DNA of 64,000 nucleotides from Mesostigma viride (GCA_009746045.1 RPFO01001005.1:1-64000), one strand, 5' to 3'. Positions 27,426 through 36,952 are shown, numbered from the stretch's first letter. The notes: a model not told the origin generated them from the letters alone. A program made the numbers and translations.

Positions 27426-27660
27426 CTTAGGGGGGTGTCCACACTTTTGTGGAGACGTCTGGGGTCCTTAGGGGGGGTGTCCACACTTTTGTGGAGACGT
27501 CTGGGGTCCTTAGGGGGGGTGTCCAGGAAAGTCTGGAGACGTCTGGTGTCCTTAGGGGGGGTGTCCACACTTTTGTGGAGACGTCTGGGGTCCTTAGGGG
27601 GGGTGTCCTCACAAGTGAGGAGATGCCTGGGGTCCTTAGGGGGGGTGTCCTTACAATGTT
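27426..27660 (+). repeat. 42-bp hairpin repeat array with compensatory stem changes
   Basis: Five full units and one partial, each CTTAGGGGGGGTGT + 14-base stem-loop + AGACGTCTGGGGTC. The stem-loop is CCACACTTTTGTGG in units 1, 2 and 4, CCAGGAAAGTCTGG in unit 3 and CCTCACAAGTGAGG in unit 5. Both arms change together, keeping 4-6 pairs, while the outer part of the unit is nearly constant. AGACGTCT is itself palindromic. The array fills the predicted GC-AG intron of the KilA-N gene. Confidence 0.8.
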
Positions 27661-28796
27661 TATTAGAATTCGTTACAAATAAATGTATCTATCTGTGCTC
27701 ACCCTGAACTTTATATACCTGCTGTGGTGCTGCAGGCCCGCCCCCAAGATCGTGGACTCGGTGACCGGGGGGCTCAACGAGGACCGCGGCACGTGGATCC
27801 ACCTCAAGCTGGTCAACAAGCTGGCCGCGTGGATCAGCGACGAGTTCGCCATCCTCGCGGGCGACTGGGTGGACCGCCTGATGCGCGGGGACCCCACCAT
27901 GATCGGGGTGGCCCGCGACATGTACGACCTGGCCAACGGGACCAAGACGACCGTGTTCATGGATACGGCGCCGGCGGGGGTAGGGACGAGGTCTCCGAGC
28001 TGCAGGTGGCCGCCGTGCGCGCCGAGTTGCTGCTGCGGATCGACCAGCTGGGGGTGGAGCGGGCGAGGGTGCTGGTGGAGAAGAGGAAGCTGGAACTGGA
28101 ATTGGAGGAGGTGGATGTCCGCCGCAGGAGGACGGCGGCCGGGTGGCGCGTGGAGGCGACCGACTACCGTCGGCAGCACCTGGAGAAGCTGGCCGAGCTG
28201 CAGCGGACCGTGGAGGGCAACGGGACCCTGCGGCTGAACGACCGCGACCGGCTGTTCCTCCAGGACAAGGTGAACGACGCCCTGTACTCGGACGTGGACG
28301 CGCCGAGGGAGGACGCGCCCCCGCGCAAGTCGCTGGACATCACCACCGTGGCCAGGGAGATGGGGTACGCGGTCCACTGCAAGGAGGCGGCCCTCGTGGG
28401 GCGCTCGATGGCCGCGCGGTTCAGGGAGCGCTTCCCGGACGTGCCCATCCCCAAGGCGGAGAAGTTCGTCGACGGCGCGGTCCGGATGGTCAACTGCTAC
28501 TGGGACACGCCCGAGGTGCGCGCGCTCATGGAGGGGTGCATACGCGAGTTCGTGGAGGAGGCGGGCAAGCGCCCCGTCCAGAGCAGGAGGGCGTAGACAG
28601 CCGTTATATTTTGTGGCTTGTTCACAATCTTGTGGCGTGTATTTAATTATTGATTGGAATGTAATGTCAATAAGCAGCATCATAGCAGCGTACCACCCAC
28701 TAGAATCTTGCTAGTCGTCTAGGACAGTCATCCCGAGTGTCCACGGTGCGCCCCGTCACAGCCAATTTTGCCAGAGTAAGGTGAGCACCGTCCACC

Positions 28797-29675
28797 ATGT
28801 CCCAGGTGATCCGCTACCTGACCCCCGCAGACGGGGCGGAGGAGGACCCGCATTTCAGCGGCAAGATCCGCGTGACGGACGACGGAAGAATGTCTGTGTT
28901 GGACGCAATGAGCGCTCTAGGCCTGACTAACCCTGCCATGTACTGGAGGCGTCTAGTAGAGGCCAATCCCGAAGTGGTAACTTCCAGTTATCTCTGGAAA
29001 TTCCCCGGAGCGAGGCAGCGAGACACCCCTGTGACTGACCGAAAGGGGATGGCCCAGATCATAATGCTGCTCCCCGGCAAGATAGCGGCCAAGTTCCGAG
29101 ACAAGGTGGCGGTCCTGCTGGAGCGCTACCTGGACGCCGACCGCTCGCTGGCGGAGGACATCCTGAGGAGGGCCGACGAGCGCGACGGGGCGGCCGCCAT
29201 AGCCAACGTGCAGGACCACCCGCGCGTCCAGTCGAGCGCTTCCACCAAGGAGCTGAACGCCGCGATCAAGGCCTACACGGACCAGCACAAGGGGTGCGGG
29301 ATCTTGTACCCCGTCGTGCACGACACCAACAACCTGGCGGTCACGGGCAGGACCGCGGCCCAGTTGAAAGCCTCCATCGGGACCGCCGGCTCCTCTCGCG
29401 ACCTGAACACGCGCCGTCAGAGTCTCGCCATGGCCTTTATGCAGCTCACGGAGGCCGAGATGATCAAGGAGACGGGGTTGGACCCCATCCAGGTGGCCAA
29501 GAGGACCAGGGAGCTCATGGAGCCAGGATTCCGCGCCACGGGCTTGCACGACCAGCAGCCGGAAAAGAAGTACATCTTAGAGAACCGCGGGGCCATGCGG
29601 CTCAACCAGAAGCTGACGAGGGAGGGCCAGCTCCCAAGTCACCCCCAGGCCGCCGCCCTGCCATCCGTTGTGTGA
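28797..29675 (+). CDS. Bro/KilA-associated paralogous family protein (family 1, copy B)
   Basis: 292 residues, intact. Same layout as 4963-5886 and 49627-50505: IRYLTPADG, KIRVTDDGRMSV, a variable linker, FPGARQRDTPVTDRKG, LLPGKIAAKFRD, LLERYLDADRSLAEDILRRAD, HDTNNLAVTG and a C-terminal NQKLTRE. Closest by eye to the copy at 49627. GATGAATAAAAC after the stop is a polyadenylation-type signal. Probable nucleic-acid-associated protein by family context. The 200 bases before it show no gene. Confidence 0.75.
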   Translation: MSQVIRYLTPADGAEEDPHFSGKIRVTDDGRMSVLDAMSALGLTNPAMYWRRLVEANPEVVTSSYLWKFPGARQRDTPVTDRKGMAQIIMLLPGKIAAKFRDKVAVLLERYLDADRSLAEDILRRADERDGAAAIANVQDHPRVQSSASTKELNAAIKAYTDQHKGCGILYPVVHDTNNLAVTGRTAAQLKASIGTAGSSRDLNTRRQSLAMAFMQLTEAEMIKETGLDPIQVAKRTRELMEPGFRATGLHDQQPEKKYILENRGAMRLNQKLTREGQLPSHPQAAALPSVV

Positions 29676-29723
29676 ATTAACACTTGATGATGAATAAAAC
29701 GTTTTTAACGACAAACAATGAGA

Positions 29724-30227
29724 TTACATTCCACCAGGTAGGACCTGCTTGCCCTCCAGGGCCGTCACGTGGGCACGCAGCACGCGCAACTCGTCCCTCA
29801 GGTCCTGCGTGCACGCGCGGACGAAGTTGAAGTCGGACGCGGAGTAGGGGATCACCCAGCTCTCGCTGTCGACCCGCCCCTTCACGAACTTGTGCCCGTC
29901 CGCCTTGTCGCTCTCGAACTCCTTGGCCACGCGCGCCACGAACCGGAAGCAGCACTCGCCCGTCATGAACACGTCCTCCGGTTTGAACCCCCTCCACCCC
30001 GACGCCGGCAGCGGCCTCGTCCCGTCCTTGTGGCGGTAGTCCGTACCGTACTCGAACGACTCCCGCAGCGTGTCCAGCACCCACTCGGGGTTGGGGTACA
30101 CCCCCACCTTGAGGGTGTAGGAGAACTCCTCCACCGACCTGAGCGCCCACGGGCACAGGCGGTTGTGCCCGTGCTCGTCCAGCAGCTTCCACACGGCGGC
30201 GGTGTCCATGATACCATCACCGCACAT
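29724..30227 (-). CDS. Hypothetical protein, possible MSV199/Bro-like
   Basis: 167 residues from the ATG opening MCGDGIMDTAAV; a start at 30209 is also possible. The longer leftward frame upstream is antisense to the lectin-like gene. The segment FKPEDVFMTGECCFRFVARVAKEFESDKA is reminiscent of the MSV199-type pattern (K..D.FMT...F..L......K), and the C-terminus is a short coiled coil (DLRDELRVLRAHVTALEGK). Convergent with the Bro-like gene ending at 29675. Assignment is tentative. Confidence 0.6.
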   Translation of the reverse strand: MCGDGIMDTAAVWKLLDEHGHNRLCPWALRSVEEFSYTLKVGVYPNPEWVLDTLRESFEYGTDYRHKDGTRPLPASGWRGFKPEDVFMTGECCFRFVARVAKEFESDKADGHKFVKGRVDSESWVIPYSASDFNFVRACTQDLRDELRVLRAHVTALEGKQVLPGGM

Positions 30228-30250
30228 TATCGAACGCCGGAGAACGCGCG

Positions 30251-31219
30251 TCACCCGCTCCACAGGAGCATGGCCACCTCCCCGTCCTCCCCGGGGATCG
30301 CATTGCCGCCCGTGACGGTGGCCGGGGCGCTCCACGATACTACGCTGGACCCGCGCATCTTCACGAGCTCCAGGCTCTCGTCGTTTGCGATGCGGAACCC
30401 GTAACGCACCGTCACCGGCTGCGTGTACATCTCCCGCCACCCGTACAGCAGCGTGTTCGTAATGTTGGTGGTAACGGCCGCCCCGATCACGCGCACGTCG
30501 TCGTACCATATGGACCAGTTCTCGCGGTTACCGTTGTGCAGTTTGAGCGCGGGCGTCGTCCCCACCGTGCTGGACACCGCCGAGAAGATGGATGCACCAT
30601 CCTTGTACACGGTTAATGCCCCGCCCGTCTGTCTGGTGATGGCCAGGTGGAAGGGGTCCGCGTTCATCCCGGTCACACTCGTCACGTTTTCCTGCGATCC
30701 GTCGTGGACCACTAGACTGCCCAAGCTGGACACGTACACTTGGATGCTCCCGTACTCCAACAGCTTCTTATTGTCCCCCGTGGTGGCCAGGGTCTGCTGG
30801 GGGATCACCCGCACGCACACCGTGAAGGCGGGGGCGGGCATGTCGGTCACCTGCGCCGGGGTGGTGGTGGTCACCTTCAGCACGCCGTCCGCCACCGTCC
30901 CGCCCGTGAATTGCTTCGACCCCGACTCGCTGGCTCGCGACTCGGTGAACTCCCAGCGGTACGTGTCCGCCCCGCTGGACAGAGAGGACAGGGGCACCCC
31001 CGTCCCCGTCCAAGGCGCGCACCGCTCCTCCGGGGGGATCGTGCGATACAGAGACAGCCGCCCGTTCTCCACGCGCCACTCGCCCCACGCCGACGTCCCG
31101 AGCTCCACGGACCCCCCGTCGGCGGGCTGGAGCACCACGTTGCGTCTCGAACTCAGCACCAGGTCCTTGCCCGACAGGCCCGTCACCTCGCTCGTCTGCA
31201 CCAGGTGGAGTCGCTGCAT
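30251..31219 (-). CDS. Concanavalin/LamG-like beta-sandwich protein
   Basis: 322 residues from the ATG opening MQRLHLVQ. Almost entirely beta-strand with alternating hydrophobics. The middle (FTVCVRVIPQQTL, SLVVHDGS, FHLAITRQTGGALTVYKDGASIFS, WSIWYDDVRVIG) matches the strand order of laminin-G/concanavalin A-like lectin domains, including the typical L-A-x-T-R..G.L.V.x-D-G segment. Such domains occur in viral tail or surface proteins that bind glycans. No transmembrane segment or signal peptide. A virion surface role is inferred. Confidence 0.6.
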   Translation of the reverse strand: MQRLHLVQTSEVTGLSGKDLVLSSRRNVVLQPADGGSVELGTSAWGEWRVENGRLSLYRTIPPEERCAPWTGTGVPLSSLSSGADTYRWEFTESRASESGSKQFTGGTVADGVLKVTTTTPAQVTDMPAPAFTVCVRVIPQQTLATTGDNKKLLEYGSIQVYVSSLGSLVVHDGSQENVTSVTGMNADPFHLAITRQTGGALTVYKDGASIFSAVSSTVGTTPALKLHNGNRENWSIWYDDVRVIGAAVTTNITNTLLYGWREMYTQPVTVRYGFRIANDESLELVKMRGSSVVSWSAPATVTGGNAIPGEDGEVAMLLWSG

Positions 31220-31230
31220 GCTTCTCCTTT

Positions 31231-31770
31231 CTACATAGGGTGAGAGGTTTTTATGTAGTTCCGGGCGCACAGGAGCAGCTCCTTGTACGCGGGGGGCAGC
31301 AGACTCGAGCACCGCGCGCACGGGTTCCACAGCTCCATGAACACGTCGTACACGTCGATGTCGTGAGGGCACGCGAGCGTGCGGATGCGCGTCATGTCCG
31401 ACGTGCCCACCGCCCTCCGGTCCGCACGGTACACCAGCAGCAGGCGGTTGTGACGGGGGGAGGCCGACAGCTCGCCGATCCCGTGCAGCACGCGGTTCAG
31501 CTCGCAAGATGTCACCGCGCCCACGTACGGCGCGTCCACGTACAGGGTGGGCCCCTGCAGCTCCCCGTCCGTCTTGCGCTCCAGGTACCTCATCAGGTGT
31601 CTCGTCAGCTCCGGCTCGTTCTCGTCCCACCGCTTGGCCCGGGCCCGCTCCGCCAGTCGCCTCACCTCCTCCTTGGTCTGCAGCGACTCCGCGTACACGC
31701 GGAACCACCCGGTCGAGCGCACCTCGCGCATCAGCTCGTCGTGTCGCCTCAAGAACTCCCACCCCGTCAT
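31231..31770 (-). CDS. Hypothetical protein
   Basis: 179 residues. An N-terminal charged helical half (RLAERARAKRWDENEPELTRHLMRYLERK) is followed by an alpha/beta half (LYVDAPYVGAVTSCELNRVLHGIG, RLLLVYRADRRAV) and a C-terminal CPHD...CARC pair that might bind metal. No family recognised. Stop 11 bases from the lectin-like gene start, same strand, so possibly co-expressed. The 166 bases to the methyltransferase start hold a divergent promoter interval with no obvious box. Confidence 0.6.
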   Translation of the reverse strand: MTGWEFLRRHDELMREVRSTGWFRVYAESLQTKEEVRRLAERARAKRWDENEPELTRHLMRYLERKTDGELQGPTLYVDAPYVGAVTSCELNRVLHGIGELSASPRHNRLLLVYRADRRAVGTSDMTRIRTLACPHDIDVYDVFMELWNPCARCSSLLPPAYKELLLCARNYIKTSHPM

Positions 31771-31936
31771 GTCCGCCCTGTCCCCCTCCCCGTCCGCGCG
31801 CGGAGAGGGCGGGGGGCCAGGGCCAGCGCGGTCAGGGCCGCCAGGGGGGGAGGGACGACCGGGGGCTGTCCCACTCGTCGTACTCGGGCAAATCGTCCGT
31901 GTCCATAATTAACCTCACCTAGCCTATATAGCAGGG

Positions 31937-32854
31937 ATGTCCGGAAAGGAGTGGAAGCACATAGACCTGTTCGCGGGAATGGGGGGCTTCAGTATGGGCC
32001 TCAAGCGCGTCCGCCCCGTCCGCACCGTGATGGCCGTCGAGATGAACTCGATGGCGTGCAAGATCTACGAGATACTCAACGGCGTCAAGCCCGTTTGTAA
32101 GAAGATCGAGGAGGTGAGGGACGAGGAGATACCCAAGGCGGACATACTGACGGGCGGATTCCCGTGTCACAGTTTCAGCAACGCGGGGTTGCGTGCCGGG
32201 ATGAAGGACAAGCGCACCAAGGGGATCTCCCACATCTTCCGTTTCATCCGCGTGGCCGACCCGCGCCACGTCATCCTCGAGAACGTGCCCGCCGTCATGG
32301 GATTCCCCGTGTTCAAGCGCATCCTGGCGCAGCTCCGGAAGATGGGCTACAACGTGGCGCACGCCGTCCTGGGCACGCACACGCACGCGGGGCTGCGGCA
32401 GAAGCGCAAACGAGTGTTCATCGTGGCCAGCAAGGGGGCGATCGCGAACTTCCCGCCGCCGGAAGTGAAGTCCCTCGCCAAGTTCGACTTTGCCAAGACA
32501 GCGCCCGAGAAGTACTACCTGGCGCCGGGCACCAGGATGTACGACGTCATGCAGGTGGCCACACCGGGGTCCTTCTGGCAGGCGAACTACAGCTTCGAGC
32601 CCAAGAATTCGGACGTCGCGTTCACCCAGCGGGCCTCCCAGGGGCCGCACAAGGGCGCGAGGCTGTACGTCCGCGACCGGAAGGGCGTGCGCTGGCTCAC
32701 CGAGGAGGAGACGTTCGAGCTGCAGGGGATCCCCACGCGGCGGCTGGACAAGCTCAAGGCGGAGGTGGGCATGCAGACCATCTTCAAGGCGGTCGGAAAC
32801 TCGGTGTCCCCCAAGCTCGTGGGGATAGTCGCCAAGAGTTTCGACAGCAAGTAG
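31937..32854 (+). CDS. C5 cytosine DNA methyltransferase
   Basis: 305 residues. Motif I (DLFAGMGGFSMGL, residues 10-22) binds S-adenosylmethionine. Motif IV has the catalytic Cys in GGFPCHSFS (Cys77, with His in place of the usual Gln). Motif VI is ENV (115-117), motif VIII RQKRKRVFIVA, and motifs IX/X are the C-terminal LQGIP and AVGNSV. The target-recognition region is short. It transfers a methyl group to carbon 5 of cytosine in viral or host DNA. No adjacent restriction enzyme is recognisable, so protection of viral DNA or chromatin-type silencing are both possible. Confidence 0.9.
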   Translation: MSGKEWKHIDLFAGMGGFSMGLKRVRPVRTVMAVEMNSMACKIYEILNGVKPVCKKIEEVRDEEIPKADILTGGFPCHSFSNAGLRAGMKDKRTKGISHIFRFIRVADPRHVILENVPAVMGFPVFKRILAQLRKMGYNVAHAVLGTHTHAGLRQKRKRVFIVASKGAIANFPPPEVKSLAKFDFAKTAPEKYYLAPGTRMYDVMQVATPGSFWQANYSFEPKNSDVAFTQRASQGPHKGARLYVRDRKGVRWLTEEETFELQGIPTRRLDKLKAEVGMQTIFKAVGNSVSPKLVGIVAKSFDSK

Positions 32855-32885
32855 CGCAGGATAATATGTGTGGTACGGGTATACG

Positions 32886-35099
32886 ATGACGCTCACACTG
32901 CGCGAGTTAAGAGAACAAGTGGAAGACATGGTGGACGCGGGGAAGGCGTGGAAGGCCTTGGGCAAGACGAAGACGCTCACGCCCTACCAGAAGAAGGTGG
33001 TGGGGCGTCTGCCCCAGATCCAGACGCTGCTGGCTTGGCTGGAGCGGCGCGTGATGGACGAGGACGGGTACGCCGCGGTCGTGCACGGGCCCGGGGAGGG
33101 CGACGACGACGACGACGGGTACTACACCGGGGGCATTGTGGCAGGCGGACCTCCGTCGCCTACTGCTGGTGGGCCACCTACTGCTGGTGGGCCTCCGTCA
33201 AGACCCCCGACACCCACAGGGAGAACACCCACAGGGAGACCCCCAACACCCACAAGCACACCCGCTGCGGCGGGAAGCACCCCATCGGCAGCTGGTACGG
33301 AAGGGGGTGGCACTCCCGATGGGGGGCTGGAAGTGGGAGCGGACGCCGCCGCCGGTCCGTCTGCAGCGGGGACGGGGGGAGATACTACGGGCGCGGCTGC
33401 CGCCGGGAGTGGGGGAGACGAGGCTGAAGACCAAGCTAACAATGACGGAAACGGCGACTCCGATGGAGATTATGTGGACGCGGAAGGATTTGCTCGTGGC
33501 TTGATAAGCGACCAAGGCGCGTCTAACGCAGCAGGTACCGCAACTAGCGATAGAGGCACTGCGACCCTCCAAGCTAACAATGACGGAAACGGCGACTCCG
33601 ATGGAGATTATGTGGACGCGGAAGGATTTGCTCGTGGCTTGATAGGCGACCAGCTTGATAACGCAGCAGATACCGCAACTAGCGGACAGAATCTTCCTCC
33701 TTCCCCATCACCCACCGCCATCGTCAACTCTGGTAACGCTTCGGAACCTGTGGCGGACGGACAGAACTCCATTCCGATCCCTGCCCAGCCCCCGGTTAAA
33801 GTTAAGGACGACGTTCAGAAGTTGTTGGGCGATTTAGATAACGTCTTCTCAGGGTTCAAACGCCCCGACCCGAAGTACGCTGATGAGGTGGAAGATTACG
33901 AGAGATCCAAAGAAAATATTGAAAAAATCTTAGGAACACTGGCGGAGGATCATCGCGATGGTGCGTGGATGGAGCATGTGGAAGAAATGGCCGCCCATCA
34001 GCTTGCTAGGCGTGAAGGAGTGCTCGCACTGAAGATGCTTGACGAGAGTTTGGGAAAAGCCGTAAAAGACGATGAGACATACAGAACACTGCTAAAAGGA
34101 GCTCTGAAGCGATTCGAGGATAACTTGCGAATATACATAGCGACGCGGGCAGAACAGAGAGACCCCGCGCCTGATCTGACAGCCACAGAGCGCTTTTTGG
34201 ATCTGTTGAAAAGGGAGCGGGAAACGTTGATGGGGCTGGTCGACTCCAGTCAGACGTACGGTGTTGTACCGCGAGCGAGTTTAACAACCGTGGAAAACGC
34301 GTTCAACGCGCTTTCTGATGCCGATCAGCTGGGAGTGCTCAAAAAACGAGAGGAGTTTGATAAGTTTGCAAAGGCATTTCAGGTGATGCAATCTGTCAGA
34401 GATAAATCCAGATCGGAGCTGGAGGCGATGAACGAATCTGAATTGAAAGCGGTGCTCAAGGAAATAGAAGATCTCAGCGCTGAGGGGGTGGGAGCGCAGA
34501 GGGAAGAGCGGATGAATATTATAAGGGATGTTCTGCAGGCCAAGGAGGCCGCAAGGAATGCCGCAGAGGCAAATAATCAGCGAGGCGCCAAGGGAAAGGA
34601 CCCGTTGGAACAGGACCCGTTGGAACTCCTCCAAGCGGGCCGCACCAACAATGGTGCCGGAAGTATTGAAGACAGTTTCCGGGGCACCGACGCAAAAAAA
34701 AAGGCGCCTGAGCGCGGAAAGGCAAACAATAAGGTTGTGGGGTCGACGAGCGGGGCTAGACCCGGCACTCGCCTGTCTGACGTCGCGGGATCCGTGATGA
34801 ACCTGAAGCGGGTGGAAAAGGAGCAGGTCGCCAAGTTGGCTGAAAGACACGCCCCAGCGATCGACGCGGACCCGGAGGGCGGAGCGCCGGAGATGGACGT
34901 GTCGCAGTCAGTCCGTGAGCTTGTAAGCAATCTGAACAAGGATAAAAGCATCCAAGAGATTGTCGAAGAAGCTCAACATATGACCGCAGATCAACTCGTA
35001 CCCTCCGTGGCTAACGGAATCACTGGTCGATCCGCCGGACGCAGCGACTCTTTTTTTTTTTTGACCCCAGAAAATAATGGTGCTGGCCCCCCCCCGTAA
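32886..35099 (+). CDS. Large low-complexity protein, probable virion component
   Basis: 737 residues from the first ATG of the frame. A helical N-terminus (RELREQVEDMVDAGKAWKALG) is followed by Gly/Pro/Thr/Ala-rich repeats (GGPPTAGGPPS, PTGRPPTPT), then two copies of an Asn/Asp/Gly-rich segment (ANNDGNGDSDGDYVDAEGF) encoded by a perfect 76-bp DNA repeat, then about 430 residues of charged helices and coiled coil. After about base 33790 the base composition turns AT-richer. The last codons pass through a T12 run and a C9 run; slippage in the C run would fuse this frame to the next gene. Probably structural or matrix-like; no family. Confidence 0.65.
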   Translation: MTLTLRELREQVEDMVDAGKAWKALGKTKTLTPYQKKVVGRLPQIQTLLAWLERRVMDEDGYAAVVHGPGEGDDDDDGYYTGGIVAGGPPSPTAGGPPTAGGPPSRPPTPTGRTPTGRPPTPTSTPAAAGSTPSAAGTEGGGTPDGGLEVGADAAAGPSAAGTGGDTTGAAAAGSGGDEAEDQANNDGNGDSDGDYVDAEGFARGLISDQGASNAAGTATSDRGTATLQANNDGNGDSDGDYVDAEGFARGLIGDQLDNAADTATSGQNLPPSPSPTAIVNSGNASEPVADGQNSIPIPAQPPVKVKDDVQKLLGDLDNVFSGFKRPDPKYADEVEDYERSKENIEKILGTLAEDHRDGAWMEHVEEMAAHQLARREGVLALKMLDESLGKAVKDDETYRTLLKGALKRFEDNLRIYIATRAEQRDPAPDLTATERFLDLLKRERETLMGLVDSSQTYGVVPRASLTTVENAFNALSDADQLGVLKKREEFDKFAKAFQVMQSVRDKSRSELEAMNESELKAVLKEIEDLSAEGVGAQREERMNIIRDVLQAKEAARNAAEANNQRGAKGKDPLEQDPLELLQAGRTNNGAGSIEDSFRGTDAKKKAPERGKANNKVVGSTSGARPGTRLSDVAGSVMNLKRVEKEQVAKLAERHAPAIDADPEGGAPEMDVSQSVRELVSNLNKDKSIQEIVEEAQHMTADQLVPSVANGITGRSAGRSDSFFFLTPENNGAGPPP
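33431..33644 (+). repeat. Perfect 76-bp direct repeat, 138-base period
   Basis: Bases 33431-33506 and 33569-33644 are identical, starting CCAAGCTAACAATGACGG and ending GGCTTGATA. The 138-base spacing keeps reading frame (46 codons). Identity at silent positions means a recent duplication or ongoing gene conversion. Confidence 0.9.
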
Positions 35100-35101
35100 C
35101 C

Positions 35102-36915
35102 ATGCCTCCTGTTCAGGGGGCAACTCCCACCCACGCGCCTCGTGTTCCGGCACCCGTACTACCGATGGCACCTGTTAAGGAGCCATCTCGCCCCCCCGCA
35201 TCACCCCCCCCCGGTGGCACCTCCCCCCCACCAATCGATGGCATTAACTCCTCGGCAGCGGGCGGGTAAGGTCGCGCGCGTCTGGGACAATCTGAGAAGG
35301 CTAGCAGGCATACGGCCCGCTGTACCGCAGGCGGTCGACCAGAACCCGCTTTTCATGAGAGGCGACCAGACCGACGGCGGTCACCCCCCCGTCAATCCAG
35401 CGCAGATATCCAGAGGGAACGGCAGAGGAGTGGCTCATAATGTTGTCAATGCCGCTCCCATAAACACCGAGTTCCTTCGAGACGATCCCGTCCAAAGCTC
35501 GGACGACGGCCAAGGATCGCCACCAGTTTCGCTCGCGCGGAACGCCCTACGGCGAGCGTGGCCATACGTTGACAATGCGTTAATGGCTCTGTCTATGGGC
35601 GGTATTTTATATAGTCTGCTTGGAGATGGCAACTGGGCGCCAGGGGCCGGGGGGACAATCTCACGCTCGGAGATGGTGTCTGGGCGCCAGAGTCCTGGGG
35701 GGGGCAGACAATCTCACGCTCGGAGACGGTGTCTGGGCGCCCATGGTTGTGGGGGGGCAGAGTTTGGGGGACATTGTCACAAACATTTCCTCAGTATTCC
35801 CTAACCCGCTTTTCCCAGTGAACATTTCTGGCATACTCCCCGAAGGCTGGCAGCAGTGGGCCGGACTTTCAACCCCCCCCGCGATGGACGAGTCCGATTT
35901 TGGCCCCCTTCTCACGAACGCGACAGGGGTGGTGGACCCATCTTCCCTTCTCACGAACGCGACAGGGGTGGTGGACCCAGCTTCCCTTCTCACGAACGTT
36001 ACGGGGGTGGTGGACCCATCTTCCCTTCTCACGAACGCGACAGGGGTGGTGGACCCATCTTCCCTTCTCACGAACGCGACAGGGGTGGTGGACCCAGCTT
36101 CCCTTCTCACGAACGTTACGGGGGTGGTGGACCCATCTTCCCTTCTCACAAACGTGACGGGAGCAATGGACCCATCGTCCTTTGGGGCGAATGCCACTGG
36201 ATGGGGGGGGGTGCCGCCCGTTTTTGGAAACGAAACAAATGCAAGGTACATGGTGGAGTTGCTGGCGGGGATGCAGAAGGCTGCAGATCTCGGAAGACTA
36301 AATCAGAAGTTGTTTGGTTTCCACAACGAGGCGGATCGTGAATTGACAAACATGGTGGACAAATTGATCGCGCCGATGTCCCATGAACAGAGACTTGCAC
36401 TCATGGAAGCGTTTGGGGAGGTCATACCCCGCATCGCGGAAAGAATTCACGCGACAGGGACTTATAAGGATCAGTGGGACTTTGCTCGCACAACTCTGGA
36501 AAAAGCGGGTGGAGTGTTGGGTGATGCTCTCTTGGCGGTGCCGCGCGCGCTCAGTATTCCGTTCGCAGCGGCCAACGAGTACAAGAGGGGGGATTTGGGT
36601 TTCGAGGATGCACTGGGTTATGGCGCCGATGCAATAAAAGCTGGAACTTTACTGCACGGACTTGCTGGTAATGTTATGAGCGGGTTGGGTGGTGTGGGCA
36701 CCACCGCCGTCACGGACGCTTTGGTTGATGCTGGGATGGACGCCCTCGCCCCGATCCCAGGCCTGGGAGCGCTACTCAATAACGGTCGCCGCGTGGTGGG
36801 AGCGAGATGGGGAAGTCCACAAGATCTTGTCGATTACATCCGTGATATAAAAGAAGGTGAACAGATTCTAGAGATGTTAAACCAAGCCGGGCGTGTGTTG
36901 AGAAGTCGCGCGTGA
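35102..36915 (+). pseudogene. Repeat-rich virion-type protein split by homopolymer frameshifts
   Basis: Starts 2 bases after the previous stop (MPPVQGATPTHAP). The frame passes through C7-C8 runs near 35200, where coding moves to a second frame (MALTPRQRAGKVARVWDNLRRLAG...YSLLGDGNWAP) and again at G runs near 35650-35700, where repeats of DNLTLGDGVWAP appear in successive frames, before settling in the long frame to 36915. That part has seven 13-residue repeats LLTNATGVVDPSS with N-x-T sequons, then a helical, Gly/Ala-rich C-terminal third resembling that of the LysM protein at 42490. Likely a structural or membrane-interacting virion protein. The broken state may be sequence error or phase variation. 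Confidence 0.6.
35908..36180 (+). repeat. Seven 39-bp coding repeats in a three-unit higher-order pattern
   Basis: Seven in-frame units encoding LLTN(A/V)TGVVDP(S/A)S. Types run a-b-c-a-b-c-d, so a 117-bp three-unit block was duplicated and a degenerate unit (GAMDPSS) follows. Each unit carries an Asn-x-Thr sequon. Confidence 0.9.
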
Positions 36916-36952
36916 CAGACCGGACACCCCTGAGCCATTTTTCCTAGTGACG

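Larger units (their letters stand above)
26202..28596 (+). pseudogene. KilA-N domain gene with introns and one frameshift
   Basis: Probable exons 26202-26273, 27113-27408 and 27736-28596; a start at 27119 without the first exon is an alternative. Intron 1 uses CAG|GTGAGC and CTGTCACAG. Intron 2 appears to use the rare donor AG|GCAAGT with GCTGCAG, and splicing restores a KilA-N domain aligning along its length with the gene at 63432 (RRADKMVHGADFTKAGS...RFDSFFR and DRGTWIHLKLVNKLAAWISDEF). A coiled coil and a C-terminal helical domain follow, reached only by a one-base shift in a G5 run near 27978. KilA-N is a viral DNA-binding domain. Start and first exon are uncertain. Confidence 0.65.

Noticed and set aside
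27426..27660. A CRISPR-like array
   Set aside because: There are no unique spacers; the whole 42-bp unit repeats and variable parts are hairpin stems, and no cas-like gene is present.
30251..31762. A 503-residue leftward frame starting upstream of the lectin-like gene
   Set aside because: The upstream part is an alternative phase of the separate gene at 31231-31770; the lectin-like protein starts cleanly at 31219.
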